64,000 bases of DNA. Source: a bacterium (GTDB lineage: Bacteria; Pseudomonadota; Alphaproteobacteria; Micavibrionales; UBA2020). Made by a program: the position numbers and the translations under genes. The notes under the pieces were generated by a model, which did not search any database, had not been told where the DNA came from, and was given only the letters and a program-made list of their open reading frames with translations. The stretch lies in contig JAQSDV010000002.1 in the NCBI GenBank assembly GCA_029945425.1, forward strand, positions 813,960-877,959, read 5' to 3'. This document shows, piece after piece, positions 38,910 to 48,343 of this stretch (positions are counted from its first letter, which is position 1; each line of letters begins with the position of its first letter).

Positions 38910-39716
38910 ATGACAACGGCGAGCGTAAAACAACCCGCGATCTTTATTCCGCATGGCGGCGGCCCCTGTTTCTTCATGGACTGGAACCCGCCTGATACGT
39001 GGAAAAAGATGGAGGCTTACCTTGCCTCCCTCGCCGCTTCATTGCCTGCAAAACCGAAAGCCATGATCGTTGTTTCCGCGCATTGGGAAGAAAAGGAATT
39101 CACCGTTTCCACCAACCCCGCGCCGGAAATGATTTACGACTATCACGGCTTCCCCGAGCATACGTTTCAAATCGAATGGAACGCGCCACATGATGCCGCG
39201 CTGGCGCAGAAAGCCCTCGCCTTGATCCGTGCCGCCGGAATTCCGGTGCGCGAGGATAAAACGCGCGGCTATGACCACGGGGTTTTCATTCCGCTGAAGG
39301 TCGCGTTCCCCGATGCCGATATTCCCGTTGTCGTGGTGTCGATGAAGCACGACCTGAACGCCGCCGAACACATCGCGCTTGGCCGCGCGCTTGCGCCGCT
39401 GCGTGATGAAAACGTGCTGATTATCGGCAGCGGCATGAGCTATCACAACCTCCGCCAGTTTTTCGGCGGGAGCGAAAATACCGATGCGCAGAAATTCGAC
39501 GACTGGCTCACGGCAGCATCGACCGCCGCGCCCGAAACCCGCAACGCGCAGCTGGAGAAGTGGGAATCCGCCCCCGCCGCCCGCAGCTGCCACCCGCGCG
39601 AGGAACATTTGCTCCCGCTGATGGTCGCGGCTGGCGCTGCCGGCAGCGATACAGGCAGCCATGATTACGGCGACAAAGTCATGGGGTTGGCGGTATCGGC
39701 CTATCGCTTTGGCTGA
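38910..39716 (+). CDS. DODA-type extradiol aromatic ring-opening dioxygenase
   Basis: A 268-residue member of the LigB superfamily (YgiD/4,5-DOPA dioxygenase group), which cleaves catechols extradiol with a non-haem metal. The expected histidines are seen in IPHGGGPC, VSAHWE, the segment YDHGVFIPL and the late GSGMSYHNLR. The start at 38910 is 20 bases after azoR and is preceded by AGAGGA. The neighbours (azoreductase, HxlR regulator) suggest a small detoxification set for quinones and catechols; the natural substrate is unknown. Confidence 0.88.
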   Translation: MTTASVKQPAIFIPHGGGPCFFMDWNPPDTWKKMEAYLASLAASLPAKPKAMIVVSAHWEEKEFTVSTNPAPEMIYDYHGFPEHTFQIEWNAPHDAALAQKALALIRAAGIPVREDKTRGYDHGVFIPLKVAFPDADIPVVVVSMKHDLNAAEHIALGRALAPLRDENVLIIGSGMSYHNLRQFFGGSENTDAQKFDDWLTAASTAAPETRNAQLEKWESAPAARSCHPREEHLLPLMVAAGAAGSDTGSHDYGDKVMGLAVSAYRFG

Positions 39717-39756
39717 TGCCGGTTGACCAACCCGCGCGTTGGGGTAAACTTGCCCC

Positions 39757-40668
39757 ATGAAACAAGATACCCTGACCGTCGCCCATTGGGCCGAAAACCT
39801 TGGCTATCCCTTACGCTCCCTGAACGACTGGGTGAAGCTGGTTGAAAAGCAGGCCGCGGCTGCGGCGAAGAAAAAGGCCGATATCCTGCTGATGCCCGAA
39901 CATACGGGCGAGCATTGGATGCATTTCGCACCGAAATCGCTGCAGTTGATCGATGAAACAGGCTGGATCGCGGAACAGGCGGCAGCGGCGATGCCCGCCA
40001 TTGCCAAAATTGCAAAGAAACACAACATCGCGATCCTTGCCGGCTCGACCTCATGGCGGCATGAAAAAACCGGCAAGCTCCGCAACCGCGCATGGATGTT
40101 CTTCCCCGACCGCAAACCGGTATTCCACGACAAGCTGGTGATGACGCCGTCCGAAAAAGATCCCTGCGGCTGGGATTTTGAAACGGGCAGCGAGGTAAAG
40201 GTTTTCAAATGGCGCGGCTTCCGCCTGTCGATGGTCATCTGCCTTGACATCGAAATGCCGCATGTGGGGCACAAGATGGCGCAGGCGGATATCGACCTGC
40301 TGCTCGTGCCCTCGATGACGGTCAAGAAAGCCGGATACCACCGCGTCTATTCATGCGCCCGCGCGCGCGCTGTCGAATTAATGACGGCGGTTTGCGTGAC
40401 CGGCAATGTGGGTGCTGCGAAAAAGCACGGCAAAGCGCGCGACGGTTATTGCAGCGGTTCCGCGACCTATATTCCCTCGGAAGAAGTTTTCGGCCATACG
40501 GGCATTTTCGCAGAAATGCCATTGCATGCGAAAACGACGGGCGCGGGAAAGATTTTATATTCGCGCAATATACCCGTCGGCGAAATCCGGCGCTTGCGCC
40601 ACGGCGCGCCCGAGGCATGGCCCGGCCCGTTTGACGCTGGCCCCGTAAAAATCATCGATAACGCTTAA
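39757..40668 (+). CDS. Nitrilase-superfamily carbon-nitrogen hydrolase
   Basis: A 303-residue hydrolase with the complete Glu-Lys-Cys triad: Glu48 in LMPEHTG, Lys126 in FHDKLVMTPSE and Cys162 in MVICLDIEMP. Such enzymes act on amides or nitriles; the subgroup cannot be assigned from sequence alone. It starts 40 bases after the dioxygenase on the same strand and probably shares its transcript. Its end overlaps the convergent unknown gene by four bases. Confidence 0.87.
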   Translation: MKQDTLTVAHWAENLGYPLRSLNDWVKLVEKQAAAAAKKKADILLMPEHTGEHWMHFAPKSLQLIDETGWIAEQAAAAMPAIAKIAKKHNIAILAGSTSWRHEKTGKLRNRAWMFFPDRKPVFHDKLVMTPSEKDPCGWDFETGSEVKVFKWRGFRLSMVICLDIEMPHVGHKMAQADIDLLLVPSMTVKKAGYHRVYSCARARAVELMTAVCVTGNVGAAKKHGKARDGYCSGSATYIPSEEVFGHTGIFAEMPLHAKTTGAGKILYSRNIPVGEIRRLRHGAPEAWPGPFDAGPVKIIDNA

Positions 40669-41930
40669 TTCGGCCGTTTCAGGCAGACGGTGCGGCCCGG
40701 TTTTTCCTTGGTGATCATGACCTCCACCAGCAAACGGCGGCCTTTTTTATCCGTGAAATATTTGTCGTCGGTCGTGACGGGTTCCTGCAGATGTTCCTGA
40801 ATGACCTTCAGGTTTAAATGCGGTGCCGTTTCGCGGATTGCGCCGTCCAGCGCCAGCAGATTCTTGGTCCCCACAACGTCGTTCCATCCCGCAGCCAGCC
40901 CCTGCCGCGCCAGCCGGACGACGTTCGTCCAATATACTGTCTGCGCCTCCGGCGACTTGAAGGTTTTCGCCTTATCCGCCAGCAGCGCGATTTTTTCGGG
41001 CGCGAAAATGCCGGGGTTGACGGTCAGGACGTTGATTTCTTCGTCCTCGTCGCCGCCCTCCAGCATCGTCAGGACATCCGAAATCCCCTGATCGCCGAGA
41101 CTGGCGCGGATGGCGGCATCCAGTTCCGGCACCAGCGGGTTCAGCGGGCTCAACGTCGTGCGCAGCATACGCAGCGAATTCTGCCAGAAGGCGCGCTTCG
41201 ACGCCTCGTCCGTCAACCGTCCTGACTCGGCAATAAACTGGTCCAGCGATTTGCGCGTCAGTTCGACCTTGAAACCCGACAATATCCCTTCGCCCGACGG
41301 CACATATAATTCGCGGCCCGGGCCGGACATGGCGAGCATGTAAAAATAGACATCCAGCATCTTGTCGAATGCATCCGCAAGATGGACCGAAGCGGGCGGC
41401 GTGGGATTGGGGAATTCGCCCAGCTGCAGGTAATGTTCGCCGCCGAAACGCTCCATGGTGGCGAGCTCGCGGGCATTGATAAACCTGCCGCGGCTGTCCT
41501 CCGCCAATTGATCAGTGCCTGCCAGCAGGAACATGATCTCGCGCACTTCCTGCCGCATGCTGTCATCGGCGGTAAACAGGTCGGTGAAGGCATGGCTGCG
41601 GAACGCGGTCACGGCCTTGATCAGCACATCCGACCCTGCCGCCTTTTGCCGCGCGGCCTCTTCGCGCAGGCCGGGCATGGATTTGATCGAGGGAATATCG
41701 GGGAGCAGCATTGCCTGCGCCTTTACCATCGCGGGTATCTCGACTGCGGGCGGCGGCGTCAGCGCGAGGGATGCGGGGCGCGGCGGCGCTATCTCGTCAA
41801 AACATTCCTCATAGCCGGGCGGCATGGCGTAGTAGGACTTGTAAAAATAAAACACCAATCCCGTCACGAGCAGGAGAATGCATAACACGGCGATGACGGA
41901 CGACCTCTTCATGGCATCAAGTCTAGCCAA
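40665..41930 (-). CDS. Membrane-anchored protein, unknown
   Basis: Unrecognised 421-residue protein with a single N-terminal helix (SVIAVLCILLLVTGLVFYFY, about 11-30) after a basic start, so the rest lies in the periplasm or is anchored there. The soluble part is mostly helical, with a Pro-rich stretch near residues 48-66 (PPRPASLALTPPPAVEIPA) and two acidic regions (GGDEDEEIN). An in-frame ATG at residue 7 is an alternative start. It is transcribed alone, leftward. Confidence 0.62.
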   Translation of the reverse strand: MARLDAMKRSSVIAVLCILLLVTGLVFYFYKSYYAMPPGYEECFDEIAPPRPASLALTPPPAVEIPAMVKAQAMLLPDIPSIKSMPGLREEAARQKAAGSDVLIKAVTAFRSHAFTDLFTADDSMRQEVREIMFLLAGTDQLAEDSRGRFINARELATMERFGGEHYLQLGEFPNPTPPASVHLADAFDKMLDVYFYMLAMSGPGRELYVPSGEGILSGFKVELTRKSLDQFIAESGRLTDEASKRAFWQNSLRMLRTTLSPLNPLVPELDAAIRASLGDQGISDVLTMLEGGDEDEEINVLTVNPGIFAPEKIALLADKAKTFKSPEAQTVYWTNVVRLARQGLAAGWNDVVGTKNLLALDGAIRETAPHLNLKVIQEHLQEPVTTDDKYFTDKKGRRLLVEVMITKEKPGRTVCLKRPN

Positions 41931-41974
41931 TTTTATCCGTCAAGTCGACTATGCCGCTATCGCCGTCAAACCCC

Positions 41975-43216
41975 TTATTTTGGGCCCGCCTGTGCCGCTG
42001 GGGCGGCTTTCGGCTTGGCATTGTCGTTGCCGGACGGCGCCTGCACGGGGATCGCCTCGATGCCCATCATGTCGCCGACGGTATTGTCGGAAAACGCGTC
42101 GGGTTTAAAGCGTTTGCCGCCGACATACTGTTCCATGAACAGCCATGCTTTATCCTTCAGCCCCATGAAGTCCAGTCTCGGCTTCACGGAGATAGTGCCT
42201 TCCAGCGCAGCAGACTGCTTGATCCAGTCGGGATCGGCATCCACCTCGTACTGCCCCGCCGCGACGGAGCGGTCGAAGAAGTTATACAGGTGAAAACGCA
42301 CGCTGTTCGCCGGAATGTCTGTCATGACGGTTTTCAATCCGCGACCACCATCCGGGGCTGGTACGCCGCGTGTGATGAGGTTCAATTCGTCGCTCGGCTC
42401 CCCGCCATCGGCGCGGGGTTCCAGCGGCAACTGGATATAGTCGAATGCCATCTCGCGGAAGCCGAGGCTTTCGTAATATTCGCGGCGCCAGAACTGGTCG
42501 GTCTTTGCGCCCGCCGTATCGACCAGCATCGATTCCATCGACATCAGCAGCGGCGCGTTTTGTTCCGATATCTGCACAATATCCATGTTGTCCGCGCTGC
42601 GGCCCTTGAATGTGGTGGCAAGGAATTTGCGGGCTTCGTCTTCGGCAATGCCCATTGTGAAATCGCCAAGACCCATGGAACGGAAACGCGGATCAACGAA
42701 GCCGTAAATCAGGTGCTGCGTGCCATCGACTTCCTTCGACACTTTCTGGTCCTTCGCGGCGCTGAAGGTGATGACGTTGCGGGCAGCGATCACTTCGCCC
42801 GTGCTGGGGTGCTGCACGATAATCCATTGTTCGCGGAACGGCGCGCCGGAGTCCTGCAATTTTTTGTCGTGGTTCTTTTCCATCAGCGACAGCAGCTTGG
42901 CGAGTTCTTCCCGTTCTTCCGCAATCGGGAAGATTTTTTCGTACAGGGAATACATGCGGGTCATAAGGCGCGTTGAATCGCCAATGGCGGGGTTATCAAT
43001 GATGGTGACGTTCAGGCTGTTCTTGAAGGTTTGTTTTGCGTGTTCGAGGTCGCCCTTGTTGCGGGAGTCGCCGCCCATTTCGACAGCGAGGAGCGCCAAA
43101 ACCTCTTTCGATTGTGCAAGCTGCACTTTCATTTCCGCCATGGCGTCTTTGGCGTTGGTCAGTAGCTGTTTCGCGTTGGTACGAGCCTCATCCATACTCG
43201 GTTTTTCTTCGCTCAT
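41975..43216 (-). CDS. GNAT-like protein with long flanking regions
   Basis: A 413-residue soluble protein. Residues about 128-260 look like a GNAT acyltransferase core: strands IIVQHPSTGEVIAAR and HLIYGFVDPRF, the acetyl-CoA loop R179-SM-G182-L-G184 (RxxGxG), and the late YYESLGF (247-253), the usual end of the fold. The N-terminal 120 residues are helical and charged; the C-terminal 150 include PxxGGRGLK and an Ala/Pro/Lys tail. The family call rests on motif order only, and the substrate is unknown. The 138-residue gene follows on the same strand upstream, separated by 205 bases. Confidence 0.6.
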   Translation of the reverse strand: MSEEKPSMDEARTNAKQLLTNAKDAMAEMKVQLAQSKEVLALLAVEMGGDSRNKGDLEHAKQTFKNSLNVTIIDNPAIGDSTRLMTRMYSLYEKIFPIAEEREELAKLLSLMEKNHDKKLQDSGAPFREQWIIVQHPSTGEVIAARNVITFSAAKDQKVSKEVDGTQHLIYGFVDPRFRSMGLGDFTMGIAEDEARKFLATTFKGRSADNMDIVQISEQNAPLLMSMESMLVDTAGAKTDQFWRREYYESLGFREMAFDYIQLPLEPRADGGEPSDELNLITRGVPAPDGGRGLKTVMTDIPANSVRFHLYNFFDRSVAAGQYEVDADPDWIKQSAALEGTISVKPRLDFMGLKDKAWLFMEQYVGGKRFKPDAFSDNTVGDMMGIEAIPVQAPSGNDNAKPKAAPAAQAGPK

Positions 43217-43421
43217 TGCCTGTGCCTTTTTTGAAATCGATTTGCACGCGGATCTTCCCGGTCCTGCCTTTGTTGTGCAGGCCGAGGGCGCGTGTGGGCT
43301 GGGTTATACTTTTATTTTGCATAATCAAATGGTATATAAATACCCTATAGCTGACAAGCGATAGCGCGTAAGCAACTGAAATATCAGGCTTAAAATACAG
43401 AAAATTTAAGAATCAAAAGGC
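43217..43421. other. Intergenic region before the GNAT-like gene
   Basis: AT-rich from about 43300. It contains GGTAT-ATAA-ATACC (43331-43344), a palindrome similar to the one over the −10 at 21616-21629. A leftward promoter for the GNAT-like gene is likely here but no clear box pair is seen. No coding frame. Confidence 0.45.
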
Positions 43422-43838
43422 TTACTTCTTCTTGCCCTTCGTCCCGCCGCCCTTTTGGGCAGCGGCAAGCGCCATCATGGTGTCGATGTGCTTTTGCGAG
43501 GTGGTGCCGGGGCGGCTGACCGCACCGTCGGGCTGGCCGAAGGCGACGCTGTCCGCGCCCGCCTTCAATGCGCCCAGCATCGCGCCGCCGAATTCGCCAG
43601 TCTGTTTGGGCACGGCGACTTTCTTGGTGCCTGCAGGGACTTTCTTCGTGCCTTCAGGCGCGGAAACGTGATTGATCGCGTGGGTGATGATGCTTTGCAG
43701 ATGCGGCGTGACAAGGCCGAACAGCAGGCTCTGGTCCTTTTCCATCCATTGCAGCAGCAGGCGCTGCGCCTTCAGGTGGTTGCCATTCGATTTTTCCAGC
43801 GCATCCTTGACGCGCGACATCGCATATTCACGGCTCAT
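43422..43838 (-). CDS. Small protein downstream of mfd, unknown
   Basis: Unrecognised 138-residue protein. The N-terminal 60 residues are a charged helical region (SRVKDALEKSNGNHLKAQRLLLQWM), with a TH-rich second helix. The rest is Gly/Ala/Lys/Pro-rich with the near-repeat APEGTKKVPAGTKKVAVP, and ends in a Lys-rich tail (GGGTKGKKK), which suggests nucleic-acid or membrane contact, though this is not shown. It begins 49 bases after the mfd stop and may be in the same transcript. Confidence 0.58.
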   Translation of the reverse strand: MSREYAMSRVKDALEKSNGNHLKAQRLLLQWMEKDQSLLFGLVTPHLQSIITHAINHVSAPEGTKKVPAGTKKVAVPKQTGEFGGAMLGALKAGADSVAFGQPDGAVSRPGTTSQKHIDTMMALAAAQKGGGTKGKKK

Positions 43839-43887
43839 GGAAGCCTCCCCTGTTGTGCATCCAGCATGGCATATCCCCTTATAAAAC

Positions 43888-46800
43888 TCAAACGAGGGCA
43901 GCCAGTTCCTTCATGATCTTATGGACACCGCGCACCCGTACCGGCAGGTCGTCCCAGGGGCGCATAAAGACCAGTTTCTGGTCTTCGGGGCGGATTTTGG
44001 CGGTACCGGTCTGTTTCTGGATATATTGCACCAGTTTCGGCAGGTCGATTTTGCAGGTGCGGTGGAACGTCAAGACCGCGCCCTTCGGCCCTGCATCCAC
44101 ACGTTCCACGCAAGCCATGCGGCAAAGCTGCTTGATTTCGACAAGGTCGAGCAGGTTTTCGACATCCTTCGGCAACGGGCCGAAACGGTCGATAAGTTCT
44201 GCCGCGAAACCTTCGATCTCGGCACGGTCGGCCAAGGCCGCGATGCGGCGGTAAATCGACAGGCGGAGGTTAAGGTCGGGGATATACCCCTCCGGAATGA
44301 CGACCGCCATGCCGAGGTTGATGGTCGGCGCCCAATGGTCGCTCGACTGGATTTCGCTCAGACCCTCGCGCGCGGCAGCGACCGCCTCCTCCAGCATTTG
44401 CTGATAAAGCTCGACGCCGATTTCGCGGATATGGCCGGACTGTTCCTCGCCCAGCAGGTTGCCTGCGCCGCGGATATCAAGGTCATGCGATGCCAGCTGG
44501 AAACCCGCGCCCAGCTGGTCGAGCTGTTCGATCGCGTGCAGACGCTGCTCGGCGGTCTTGGTCAGTTTTTTGTCCTGCGCAAAGGTCAGGTAGGCATAGG
44601 CGCGCTGCTTTGCACGGCCGATGCGGCCGCGCAACTGGTACAGCTGCGCAAGGCCGAACATTTCGGCGCGGTGGATGATCATCGTGTTCGCGTTCGGGAT
44701 ATCGAGGCCGGATTCGACAATCGTGGTCGACAGCAAGATGTCATACGCGCCTTCATAGAACGCGGTCATCTTGTCTTCCAGCTCCTCCGGCGTCATTTGG
44801 CCATGCGCGACGACGACCTTCAGTTCCGGCACCAATGTTTTCAGGCGGTCCTCGATATCTTCAAGGTCGGAAATGCGCGGGCAGACGTAGAAGCTCTGGC
44901 CGCCGCGATAATGTTCGCGCATCAGTGCATCGCGCAGCACAACGGGGTCATAGGGCAGCACGAAAGTTTTCACCGCAAGACGGTCGATGGGCGCGGTGGT
45001 AATCAGGCTGAGTTCCCGCACGCCCGACAGCGCCATTTGCAGCGTGCGTGGGATGGGCGTGGCGGTGAGGGTCAGGACGTGGAGGTTATCCTTCAACGCC
45101 TTGATCTTTTCCTTTTGCTTCACGCCGAATTTCTGTTCCTCGTCCACCACCAGCAGCGCGAGGTTGGAGAATTTTATTTTTTCGGACAGCAGCGCGTGGG
45201 TGCCGACGAGGATATTGACATCCCCCTTCTCCACGCCAATCCGCACCTGCTCCGCCTCGCGCCCCGTCACGAAACGCGACAGCAGGCCGACGCGGATGGG
45301 GAAACCGTGGAAGCGGCGCGAAAAACCCTGATAATGCTGGCGCGCCAGCAGCGTGGTGGGCGCGATCACCGCCACCTGATAACCCGCCAGCGCGGTCACG
45401 GCGGCGGCGCGCATCGCGACTTCCGTCTTGCCGAAACCCACATCGCCACAGACGAGACGGTCCATCGCCATGTCTTTGTCGAGGTCTTCCAGCACATCCA
45501 GAATGGCGCGCTGCTGGTCTTCGGTTTCGGGATAGGGGAAACCGGCGGAGAATTTCTCGTAACTGCCGTCATGCACATGGATCGGCTCGGTCTTGAGCAG
45601 GATGCGCAGCGCCGCGACCTTCAGCAATTCATTCGCAAGGATCAGCAGGTCGCGCTTGACGCGCGCTTTCCGCGCCTGCCACGCCGAACCGCCGAGCCTG
45701 TCCAGCACCGCGCCCGCTTCCGCCGAGCCGTAGCGCGACAGGACGTCGAGGTTTTCAACTGGCACGAACAGCTTGTCGCCGCCCGCATAGATCAGTTTCA
45801 GGCAGTCATGCGGGATGCCGTCGACGATGACGGTTTCAAGGCTGTCATATTTGCCGATACCGTGGTCTTCGTGGACGACGTAATCGCCATCATGCAGCTG
45901 GCTGATTTCGAAAACAAAAACGTCGCTTTTCTTTTTCTTCTTCGCGGTACGACTGAGGCGGTCGCCGAGCATATCCTGCTCGGTCAGCACCAGCAGGTTT
46001 TCGGTTTCAAAACCGCGCTCCAGCCCCAGCACCGTGATGCCGACAACTTTGCTATCGATCTTGTCGGGGCTTTCGACTTGCTCGATCTTCAAACCCTGCT
46101 CGCCGAAAATCGTCTGCAGGCGGTCGGCGGACCCGTTGCTATATGCGGCCAGCAATACTTTCTTGCCGTTGCCGGATACTTTTTCGATGTGTTCGCGGAT
46201 GACGCCGTAAATATCGGCGTTGGGCAATGCGCGGATATCGCCGAAATCGCGGCTCTTGCGCGCGCCGCCATCCTTTTGCCCCGGTGCGGGGTTAAAGGGC
46301 GACAGGTCGTATACATCATGTTCGCGCAACCGCAGTTCCCATTCCGCATGGGGCAGATACAGGCTCTCCATCGGGACGGGGCGATAAGCGGCGGACTGGT
46401 TGTCGCCCTTTTTGCGGTTGGCGGCGTCGGATTCCTGCATGATGCGGCGGGCTTGGTATAAGTCTTCGACCGCCTTCATGCGTTCGATATGCGCGTGTTC
46501 GACCTGATAATCGAGCGTCACCGTCGCATCGGGCAGATAATCGAACAGCGTATCCAGCTTGCCGTAGTAGAGCGGCAGCCAGTGTTCCATGCCCGCATAT
46601 TTTCGGCCTTCGCTGATCGCTTCGTACAGGGGATCGTCGTCGCGCACCGTGCCGAATGTTTCGCGATAGGCGGACCGGAAACGCGCGATGTTTTCTTCGG
46701 TCAGTAGCGCTTCGGATACGGGATAGAGCGTTAGCTCCTTCCGTTCCTCCGTCGTGCGCTGGCTGAGCGCGTCGAAGGCGCGGATGTTTTCAATCTCGTC

Positions 46801-47364
46801 ACCGAAGGTATCAATGCGCAGCGGGTCGGGCGAGCCAGAGGGGAAGATATCAATCAGGCTGCCGCGAATGGCATACTCACCCGCTTCGCGCACAGTTTCA
46901 GTGCGGTGATAACCGTTGGCCGTCATGAACGCCTGCATCTGCGCCATGTCGAGATTTTCGTCCTTGCGCGCGCTGAAGACAGAATTTTTCAGGATGTCGC
47001 GCGGCGGCACGCGCTGGCCGACGGACGATACCATCGCCAGAATAATCAGCGGTTTGCCTTCTTTCCGGTGCAGCAGGCGCGACAGGGTGCGCAGGCGCTC
47101 CCCCACCACATCGGTTGTGGGCGAAATGCGGTCATAGGGCAGGCAATCCCAGGCGGGGAAGCGCAGGACTTCGACGCCTTCGCCAAAGAAACGCAAACCC
47201 TCGGAAATTTCCTCGAATCGCATGTCATCGGAGCAGACATGGAGGACCGGCGCCCGGCTCTCGCGTGCGAGCCTGGCCAGCAAAACGGAATCGTACCCCT
47301 CCGGTACTCCAAAAAGGGGGTACCGTTGCGGTTTTTCCTTCAGCTTGGGACTGCTGGTCGTCAT
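43888..47364 (-). CDS. mfd: Transcription-repair coupling factor Mfd
   Basis: ATP-dependent translocase that removes RNA polymerase stalled at lesions and recruits UvrA. The 1158 residues hold the UvrB-homology region, an RNA-polymerase-interacting domain near 490-560 (VHEDHGIGKYDSLETV), then the RecG-like motor with Walker A GDVGFGKTEVAMR, Walker B VVDEEQKFG and TATPIPRTLQMALSG, and the C-terminal D7 domain. No damage to the frame is seen. It lies downstream of sdhE on the same strand, an alphaproteobacterial arrangement. Confidence 0.97.
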   Translation of the reverse strand: MTTSSPKLKEKPQRYPLFGVPEGYDSVLLARLARESRAPVLHVCSDDMRFEEISEGLRFFGEGVEVLRFPAWDCLPYDRISPTTDVVGERLRTLSRLLHRKEGKPLIILAMVSSVGQRVPPRDILKNSVFSARKDENLDMAQMQAFMTANGYHRTETVREAGEYAIRGSLIDIFPSGSPDPLRIDTFGDEIENIRAFDALSQRTTEERKELTLYPVSEALLTEENIARFRSAYRETFGTVRDDDPLYEAISEGRKYAGMEHWLPLYYGKLDTLFDYLPDATVTLDYQVEHAHIERMKAVEDLYQARRIMQESDAANRKKGDNQSAAYRPVPMESLYLPHAEWELRLREHDVYDLSPFNPAPGQKDGGARKSRDFGDIRALPNADIYGVIREHIEKVSGNGKKVLLAAYSNGSADRLQTIFGEQGLKIEQVESPDKIDSKVVGITVLGLERGFETENLLVLTEQDMLGDRLSRTAKKKKKSDVFVFEISQLHDGDYVVHEDHGIGKYDSLETVIVDGIPHDCLKLIYAGGDKLFVPVENLDVLSRYGSAEAGAVLDRLGGSAWQARKARVKRDLLILANELLKVAALRILLKTEPIHVHDGSYEKFSAGFPYPETEDQQRAILDVLEDLDKDMAMDRLVCGDVGFGKTEVAMRAAAVTALAGYQVAVIAPTTLLARQHYQGFSRRFHGFPIRVGLLSRFVTGREAEQVRIGVEKGDVNILVGTHALLSEKIKFSNLALLVVDEEQKFGVKQKEKIKALKDNLHVLTLTATPIPRTLQMALSGVRELSLITTAPIDRLAVKTFVLPYDPVVLRDALMREHYRGGQSFYVCPRISDLEDIEDRLKTLVPELKVVVAHGQMTPEELEDKMTAFYEGAYDILLSTTIVESGLDIPNANTMIIHRAEMFGLAQLYQLRGRIGRAKQRAYAYLTFAQDKKLTKTAEQRLHAIEQLDQLGAGFQLASHDLDIRGAGNLLGEEQSGHIREIGVELYQQMLEEAVAAAREGLSEIQSSDHWAPTINLGMAVVIPEGYIPDLNLRLSIYRRIAALADRAEIEGFAAELIDRFGPLPKDVENLLDLVEIKQLCRMACVERVDAGPKGAVLTFHRTCKIDLPKLVQYIQKQTGTAKIRPEDQKLVFMRPWDDLPVRVRGVHKIMKELAALV

Positions 47365-47413
47365 ATCAATCCCTATGGAGCGTTATCCCGCCTTTTGCAG
47401 GACGCCATTCGTA

Positions 47414-47692
47414 TCACTTATCGGCGTAAAACGTCAATAAAAGCCGCACAACCGCGCTATCTTCGGCGGGCGGCAGGGGCTCCTGCCCCGTTATCCAGTT
47501 ATATATGTCAGGGTCGCTATTATTCAAAAAACGGTCATAGGCAGCCAGTTCATCCGCCCCGAAACCCGCCATATGGGCATCCGCGAAGCGGCCGAGCAGC
47601 AAATCGACCTCCCGCGTGCCACGATGCCAGCTGCGGAACCCCAACTGCTTGCGTTTTATGGATATATTGTCCTCGACCGGAACTTCGTGCAT
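47414..47692 (-). CDS. sdhE: FAD assembly factor SdhE (DUF339)
   Basis: Small flavinylation factor that helps attach FAD to succinate dehydrogenase SdhA. The family motif is present as RKQLGFRSWHRGTREVDLLLG (the RGxxExD signature), followed by the helix bundle and WITGQEPLP. From the ATG at 47692 it is 92 residues, the usual length; a start at 47713 would add seven. It is 49 bases upstream of mfd, and in alphaproteobacteria sdhE and mfd are commonly neighbours. It is divergent from the recG unit with only about 29 bases between starts. Confidence 0.93.
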   Translation of the reverse strand: MHEVPVEDNISIKRKQLGFRSWHRGTREVDLLLGRFADAHMAGFGADELAAYDRFLNNSDPDIYNWITGQEPLPPAEDSAVVRLLLTFYADK

Positions 47693-47721
47693 ATTCAACC
47701 TGTTCAATTTCAAGGATCACA

Positions 47722-48342
47722 ATGATGTCCGACAAAAATTTCTTCAAGGATAATTTCGTTCTTATTATCGGCCTTGCCCTGCCCGTGCTGCTGATGGTGG
47801 GTTTCATGGTCGTCGCCAGCCTGCCGCAAAAGTTGAGCGACCCGCCCAAATACGACCTGATTTTCTGGACATCGGATTACTATTACAACGCGAACAACAA
47901 CGGTCGCCCCGTAAACGTGTCGCTGGTCGTCAAGGACGGCGTGCTGAAGGCGCAGTATAACAAAGTCCCCGATCCGAAATATCCGAACACGCAGTGGATC
48001 AAGCTGTACCGTTTCGAGGCAAAGACGCAAACCGTGCGCCAGCTGGAATTCGGCGATCCCTTTGACATGGACAAGATCGACCCCTCGCGCGAAGACACCG
48101 TGGAAGCAACCAAGGGGTTGAAGATCGACACATCCCTGAAATCACCGGACGGTTTCGAACTGACAGCGGAAAATTACCGCCGCTACGGGCTGGTCAATGA
48201 AATCTTCGGCGGCTGGCGCAATGATTACAATATGAAGCTGCGCAACGGCATGACCGCCGTGCCGCTGAAAACGGGAAATCCCGGCGATACATTTTACAAC
48301 GGCTCGACCACGTTTGTCGGCTGGGTGACGGGGACCAATTAA
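47722..48342 (+). CDS. Membrane-anchored protein in the recG unit, unknown
   Basis: Unrecognised 206-residue protein with one N-terminal helix (FVLIIGLALPVLLMVGFMVVA, about 11-31) and a soluble domain of beta character, containing an aromatic/Asn segment DYYYNANNNGRPVNVSLVV. The ribosome-binding site AAGGA precedes tandem ATGs at 47722 and 47725. It stops one base before the next gene, so the three genes to recG form an operon. Confidence 0.7.
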   Translation: MMSDKNFFKDNFVLIIGLALPVLLMVGFMVVASLPQKLSDPPKYDLIFWTSDYYYNANNNGRPVNVSLVVKDGVLKAQYNKVPDPKYPNTQWIKLYRFEAKTQTVRQLEFGDPFDMDKIDPSREDTVEATKGLKIDTSLKSPDGFELTAENYRRYGLVNEIFGGWRNDYNMKLRNGMTAVPLKTGNPGDTFYNGSTTFVGWVTGTN

Positions 48343-48343
48343 C

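Noticed and set aside
43921..46461. Very long open frame (846 codons) opposite mfd
   Set aside because: It lies wholly within the well-conserved mfd gene on the other strand and its translation is low-complexity His/Arg/Gln/Phe-rich, as expected of an antisense frame in GC-rich coding DNA.
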